A stretch of DNA of 64,000 nucleotides from Oscillospiraceae bacterium (lineage in GTDB: Bacteria > Bacillota > Clostridia > Oscillospirales > Ruminococcaceae). Below the pieces are notes generated by a model. That model made no database searches and was not told the DNA's origin. It worked only from the letters and a program-made list of their open reading frames with translations. Location: positions 69,416 through 133,415 of the forward strand of contig CABIZB010000006.1 of NCBI GenBank assembly GCA_902363145.1, given 5' to 3'. The stretch's first letter is position 1, and every line of letters begins with the position of its first letter. The translations under genes were made by a program, and so were the position numbers. Positions 60,230-64,000 of the stretch are shown piece by piece.

Positions 60230-60620
60230 AAAAGCGGGCTTGGTGGGGGAGAGAGGGTAGGGAAGAGAAGTGCAGAGGAGAAACCGTAGGGGAGAGGGGG
60301 GAATGCCCGCTTTTGTAGGGTTTTACTTTCCCCCCTCTCCCATTAGGTGTCTCCTTTGCATGGTACGGACTTTATAAAAATGAAAAGTATATTTGACCGT
60401 ACCTGCGCCTTACGGCGGAAACCAAGAGACATTCCTAACGGAATGTCTCTTGGTTTCAGGCCGCCTGCATGAAATAGTTTTGGGTTCATTTGAGAAATTA
60501 TATTTGTTTGAGCGTTTTTGAAACCATGGTGCAGGCGGCTTTGGGGATTTTTAGTCAGTCGGCTGTTGCTTTAATTATTTAAGCCGCTCGCAAAAGGATT
60601 TCGCTGTCTGCGGACAGCGA
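60230..60620. other. Structured non-coding block with six inverted repeats
   Basis: Perfect inverted repeats at 60230-60239/60305-60314 (10 bp), 60290-60301/60330-60341 (12), 60362-60368/60397-60403 (7), 60418-60435/60440-60457 (18, 4-nt loop), 60460-60469/60530-60539 (10) and 60601-60608/60613-60620 (8, 4-nt loop). The first two overlap and cannot form together. No supported gene. It lies between the chromosome and the AT-rich conjugative genes, so it may be the origin (oriT/oriV) or a non-coding RNA of the element. The stretch 60030-60229 shows nothing else I can support. Confidence 0.65.
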
Positions 60621-60702
60621 CCAGATGGCTCTGCCCCATAGAGGTCACTCTGTGAAGAATATAAACTAACAAAAACATACCAGTCAAGCAAAAATAAAAT
60701 TG

Positions 60703-60784
60703 TATAATATAAACAAGTAAACCAGTCAAAATGATTGGTTTATTTTGTTTTTAAAGGACTTTCAGAAATGGAAGTCCTTTTTTT
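60703..60784 (+). promoter_or_regulatory. Leader with tandem hairpins, probable attenuator
   Basis: TATAAT at 60703-60708 (no clear -35), then a hairpin AAACCAGTCA/TGATTGGTTT (60719-60741, one mismatch), then AAAGGACTT/AAGTCCTTT (60753-60780) followed by TTTT. The second looks like a terminator directly before the ribosome site of the next gene (60806). Confidence 0.55.
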
Positions 60785-60820
60785 GTGAAATTTATAAAAC
60801 TGAACGGAGGAAAAAATGAA

Positions 60821-61102
60821 ATGACTAAGGCAAAAAGAGAAACAGGTATCATCGCACCTGTGAACAATACGCTTTCACTTGAAGCACGGGGATTGCTTGC
60901 CGTTATGCTGAACGACCCATGTTCTGATTACCAGTCGATTGAACATTTATGTACCACATTTCAAAGTGATAACCGCAGTACAGTTGAAAAAGCTCTGTCG
61001 GAACTTTGTGAAAAAAACTATGTGTTCAAGCTGCCGACAAACATTTTTGCGGTAAACAAGAACAAAATACATGATATGCAGATTATTGGCATTGGGAGGT
61101 AA
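60821..61102 (+). CDS. Small winged-helix protein of the conjugative element
   Basis: 93 aa, start MTKAKRETGIIAPVNNTLSLEARGLL with GGAGG 10 nt upstream. ARGLLAVMLN...CTTFQSDNRSTVEKALSELCEKNYV is a helix-turn-helix of the replication-initiator type and resembles the N-terminus of the next protein, suggesting duplication. Likely regulator. Three base pairs separate the two genes. Confidence 0.6.
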   Translation: MTKAKRETGIIAPVNNTLSLEARGLLAVMLNDPCSDYQSIEHLCTTFQSDNRSTVEKALSELCEKNYVFKLPTNIFAVNKNKIHDMQIIGIGR

Positions 61103-61105
61103 AAT

Positions 61106-62167
61106 ATGCCCATTTTACAAAAAAAGATAAATGAAGATTTCACTATCGTACATAATGCGTTTATCCGTGACGAAAAGTTAGGGATAAATGCAAGAGGACT
61201 GCTTCTGACAATGCTGTCTATGAAAGACGGTTGGAAATTCAGCGTTAAAGGTTTGGCTTCAATACTTCCTGACGGTGAAACAAAGGTGTCAACAGCATTG
61301 CATTCTCTTGAGGACTTAGGTTATCTTAAAAGAAATCGCATTACAGATAAACGTGGAATGGTCGTGGAGTGGGAGTATATGTTCAGCGATGAACCTATTT
61401 TTAGGGATATTGATACTTCATCAGAAAAGGAAAAGTCAAGCAAGAGTCCAGATTTGGAAAATCCAGATGTGGTTCTTCCAAATCTGAAAAAGCGGCATGA
61501 TAATAAAATACTAAATAATCAAGTACTAAAAAATCAAATACTATCTGATAATTCAGTCAATCTATCTGAAAAAGCAAATTCAAATCCGTCAGTAATTGAC
61601 AGACAGAATGACGAACAGAAAAAATCAATGACCTTTTACGAGGTCATTGGTGAAATCGGCTATGACATACGCATAGTGGATTTTATCCCCAAAAGTGAAA
61701 ATGATTTTCGTGAAATGGACGAAACAGACCGCAGAACGGACATATGTCAGATACCTTATTCGCTGAAAACAGATAAAAAGGCTATGAAAGAAGCTTTGAA
61801 ATTTCTCTTTGCTTATAGCTACTATGTTCCCTCAATGCAGGCTGAAAGCAAGCGGCTTCTTGATACGGTCATATCCACATTAGCCGAAATGACAGCACAG
61901 GATATGCTTAAAATTCAGGGAAAGACGGTAAAATATCATGAAATAATCGACCGCCTTAACGATGTTATCGAAGATACGGAGAAATCGCTTTTCGACTGGT
62001 TCATAAGCTTTGAGCATAAATGGAAAACGATTCTTGCCGAAAACACCATTAAGCACCAAAAAGCATATCTGAAAAGCTGTATATGGAACTGGCTTTCCGA
62101 TTACGATTTTGAAACTGATAATGATATCAGAAAGCTCGATTACAGCTTCAAAAATGGAGGAATTTAA
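61106..62167 (+). CDS. DUF6017-like helix-turn-helix replication protein
   Basis: 353 aa, GGGAGG 7 nt upstream. N-terminal winged helix (NEDFTIVHNAFIRDEKLGINARGLLLTMLSM... VKGLASILPDGETKVSTALHSLEDLGYL), a polar linker rich in Ser/Asn/Lys (about 105-170), and a helical C-terminal domain with the end AYLKSCIWNWLSDYDFE typical of DUF6017 proteins in Clostridial conjugative elements. Presumed replication initiator or regulator. Confidence 0.75.
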   Translation: MPILQKKINEDFTIVHNAFIRDEKLGINARGLLLTMLSMKDGWKFSVKGLASILPDGETKVSTALHSLEDLGYLKRNRITDKRGMVVEWEYMFSDEPIFRDIDTSSEKEKSSKSPDLENPDVVLPNLKKRHDNKILNNQVLKNQILSDNSVNLSEKANSNPSVIDRQNDEQKKSMTFYEVIGEIGYDIRIVDFIPKSENDFREMDETDRRTDICQIPYSLKTDKKAMKEALKFLFAYSYYVPSMQAESKRLLDTVISTLAEMTAQDMLKIQGKTVKYHEIIDRLNDVIEDTEKSLFDWFISFEHKWKTILAENTIKHQKAYLKSCIWNWLSDYDFETDNDIRKLDYSFKNGGI

Positions 62168-62653
62168 ATGTCGGATAGTGATAATCGAAAAATTTTCGGC
62201 ATTATTGTTGAATGTGCAAAACTTACACCTGAAATATTTGTGAAAGCCATTGAGGAAATGACTAAAGACCTCAATAAACCGCCGCAGGGAAAGACAAGCC
62301 TTAACAAGCTTATGCAAACGGGCAAAGTGGACAATATTGAGGTCAATGACAGCAATATAGGCAGTTTTGCACAAATAGCCAAAAAATATAATCTTACATA
62401 CGCCTTGAAACGTATTCAGGAGGAAAACGGAAAAAAGCAGTACCTTGTTTGCTTTCATAGCAAGGATTTGGATACTATGCACAAGGCTTTTAAGGAATAT
62501 TCGTACAAGCAGACACACAAAAAGGAAACATTGCTCAGTAAGAAAAAGGTTTCTGAAATCCAAATGCCGTCCCACGAAATGGAGAATGAGCACAGCAGAA
62601 CCAAAGAGAGAGAACATCAAAAGCAACGTTCCTCAAAACAGCTTGAGAGGTGA
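62168..62653 (+). CDS. PcfB-family conjugation protein (DUF3801)
   Basis: 161 aa. GKTSLNKLMQTGKVDNIEVNDSNIGSFAQIAKKYNLTYALKRI and YLVCFHSKDLDTMHKAFKEY match PcfB/DUF3801, an accessory factor that brings the relaxase to the coupling protein in pCF10-like systems. The basic, charged C-terminal tail (residues about 125-161) is typical. Starts 0 bp after the previous stop, and virD4 follows, as in this class of element. Confidence 0.85.
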   Translation: MSDSDNRKIFGIIVECAKLTPEIFVKAIEEMTKDLNKPPQGKTSLNKLMQTGKVDNIEVNDSNIGSFAQIAKKYNLTYALKRIQEENGKKQYLVCFHSKDLDTMHKAFKEYSYKQTHKKETLLSKKKVSEIQMPSHEMENEHSRTKEREHQKQRSSKQLER

Positions 62654-62658
62654 ATATT

Positions 62659-62817
62659 TTGTCAGCAAAATTTTATTTGTTTGCTCAAAGCTATTCAAAA
62701 TGCTTCACAATGCACCACAATCCATTTTGTACGGCTATGGAGTATAGAATCCTTGCCAATCAGAGTGCGGCAAAAAAGACTGATAGGAGCATTTATATGG
62801 GGAGGACAGCAAAATGA
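62659..62817 (+). CDS. Possible small protein overlapping virD4
   Basis: 52 codons from TTG, AGAGGTG 7-8 nt upstream; its TGA overlaps the virD4 ATG (ATGA). Sequence LSAKFYLFAQSYSKCFTMHH... to YMGRTAK has no recognised motif. Between pcfB and virD4, coupling is plausible, but coding status rests on position and overlap. Confidence 0.4.
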   Translation: MSAKFYLFAQSYSKCFTMHHNPFCTAMEYRILANQSAAKKTDRSIYMGRTAK

Positions 62818-63824
62818 ATATTTTTCCTAAAGACAGTATTCCTGCCAAAATGCTTGCCGACTTAAAAAATCTTATCAAAAGAAATGCCAAGTTTGACAAA
62901 AAAACGCTGCTCGGTCTTATACCTCTGCTAATTTTTGCATGGGCAGGAAACAAAATTTACTGTGCATACAGAATAAATGGACTTACCGCTGAAATGATAA
63001 CTGCCGTAAATGCCATGTTTTCAGACCCAATGCCGAGCTTGAACAAGTCAGACCTGTTGGCAGGTCTTGTGACAGCAGCGGCATTTAAAGTTTTTCTGTA
63101 TTTCAAAAAGAAAAACAGGAAAAATTTCAGGGATAAGGAAGAATACGGTTCTGCACGGTGGGGAACTGAAAAGGATATAGAGCCATATGTGGATTCTGAA
63201 AATCCGAAAAATAATATTATCCTGACAAAAACCGAAAGCCTGACTATGAACAGCAGAGTGCCTAATGTTAAATTTGCACGAAACAAAAATATCCTTGTAG
63301 TAGGTGGTTCGGGAAGCGGTAAAACAAGATTTTTCGTAAAACCTAACATTATGCAAATGCACAGCAGCTATGTTGTGACAGACCCTAAAGGTACGTTAGT
63401 TCTTGAATGCGGAAAAATGCTTCAAAAGGCAGGATACCGCATAAAAATCATCAATACAATAAACATGGACAAATCCATGCACTATAATCCGTTCGCATAC
63501 ATTCACAACGAGGAAGATATTCTGAATCTTGCGAACACGATCATCAGCAATACTCAGGGTGACGGCAGCAAAAGCGGAGAAGATTTTTGGGTAAAATCAG
63601 AACGACTTCTCTATTGTGCGCTGATCGCACTCATTTACTACGAATTTCCTGCTGAAGAAAAGAATTTCGGAACTCTCCTTTGGCTCATCAATCAGTGTGA
63701 AACACGAGAGGACGATGAAACTTTCAAAAATCGTGTTGATCTTGCGTTTGAAAGGGTCGAGCAGCAAAAGGGTGAAGATCATTTTGCTGTGAGACAATAT
63801 AAAAAATACAAGCTTGCGGCAGGT
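62814..63824 (+). pseudogene. VirD4/TraG-type coupling protein, interrupted
   Basis: 337 codons of a protein of about 600. GGAGGA 7 nt upstream. Two TM segments near residues 33-50 and 80-95, Walker A VVGGSGSGKTRFFVKPN near 165, VVTDPKGTL near 190. It is the T4SS coupling ATPase that links the relaxosome to the channel. After KKYKLAAG, where family members normally continue KTAKSIL, the sequence changes to that of the incoming serine-recombinase element. Thus the C-terminal half, including Walker B, is absent here; it may lie beyond that element to the right, outside the window. Confidence 0.85.
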
Positions 63825-63911
63825 GTTGTATGCTCTAAAAGACTTCTTAATCAAGCGGTTGGGAAGTCTCTTAGAACACACAACCCAAAATCAAAGAAAG
63901 GAGCGCAAGTT

Positions 63912-64000
63912 ATGAGAAAAAATGAGAAAATCACAGCTCTGTACGAACGACTGAGCCGTGATGACTTTGGCAAAGATGATGACCAACAGCGTGAGAGCAA
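63912..64000 (+). CDS. Second large serine recombinase, N-terminal fragment (runs off window)
   Basis: Begins MRKNEKITALYERLSRDDFG with AAAGGAG 8 nt upstream; YERLS carries the catalytic Ser, and the following D/Q/R-rich stretch (KDDDQQRES) is typical of Tn4451/TnpX-like recombinases. 29 codons are visible. The virD4 frame continues open through 63825-63911 into this gene, so a fused reading frame also exists. It marks the left end of the element inserted in virD4. Confidence 0.85.
   Translation, partial: MRKNEKITALYERLSRDDFGKDDDQQRES

Larger units (their letters stand above)
60650..64000 (+). mobile_element. Left part of a conjugative element, interrupted by another element
   Basis: From about 60.65 kb base composition turns AT-rich and the genes (two HTH/replication-type proteins, PcfB, VirD4) belong to Tn1549-like conjugative systems. 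A second element with a serine recombinase has entered virD4 near 63824. The right ends of both lie outside the window and the left end is not precisely visible. Confidence 0.8.

Noticed and set aside
60155..60289. 44-codon frame (MSGAAVKEVKQSQIKELK...) before the structured block
   Set aside because: No ribosome site, Gly/Arg/Glu-rich from purine-rich DNA, and it overlaps the inverted repeats; kept as non-coding.
1..64000. CRISPR arrays, rRNA and tRNA genes
   Set aside because: No regularly spaced repeats of 24-40 bp with spacers, no cas genes, and no tRNA-like cloverleaf or rRNA sequence noticed by eye; a tool search could still find a tRNA I missed.

Overview
The window looks like a chromosomal segment of a gut or rumen Clostridia species close to Ruminococcus (Oscillospiraceae). 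The grounds are the low-to-middle GC content, strong AGGAGG-type ribosome sites, consensus TTGACA/TATAAT promoters, frequent TTG/GTG starts, and a Firmicutes gene order (YaaO-like, DarA, HolB, RicT). The genus is inferred; there is no rRNA in the window, and I found no tRNA or CRISPR array.

Layout. 1-19 kb is core chromosome: ppdK (minus), then glmU, prs, pth, mfd, recJ, the (p)ppGpp synthetase, an MBL hydrolase, a zeta-like kinase, a HemZ-like radical SAM protein, a zinc-ribbon protein and an RlmD-type rRNA methyltransferase. About 19.07-35.41 kb is an integrative mobilizable element sitting in the 3' end of the methyltransferase gene. It gives that protein a new C-terminal tail and carries DUF6061, a two-gene FtsX-type ABC transporter, an IS110-family insertion sequence with a likely guide-RNA region, a two-component system, three poorly known genes, a split primase/helicase, a MobV relaxase with a recognisable oriT, a small HTH protein and a large serine recombinase. 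The last codons of the recombinase look like the displaced end of the host methyltransferase gene. 35.5-36.3 kb holds an AT-rich membrane-anchored HNH nuclease.

36.3-60 kb is chromosome again: patatin, DUF4250, NUDIX, a PadR/permease-prefix operon with a shortened AAC(3)-like gene inside, the YaaO-like/darA/holB/ricT cluster, an SPFH protein, a CapA lipoprotein, GH36 alpha-galactosidase, a membrane-fused phosphate-binding-like protein, mreBCD, a cation efflux protein, a McrBC pair in which McrB lacks its usual N-terminal domain, and an EAL protein. Several intergenic palindromic or repeated elements lie here. One sits between the ribosome site and start codon of capA, one supplies the stop codon of another gene, and one abuts the mreB ribosome site.

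From about 60.2 kb a highly structured non-coding stretch leads into an AT-rich conjugative element: an attenuator-like leader, an HTH gene, a DUF6017-like protein, PcfB, a small overlapping ORF and VirD4. VirD4 is itself interrupted near 63.82 kb by another serine-recombinase element that runs off the window, so this is an element nested in an element.

The least explained parts are the orphan small-RNA transcription unit at 55.05-55.42 kb, the structured block at 60.23-60.62 kb, the presumed bridge RNA of the IS110 element, and the palindromic repeats that overlap translation signals.
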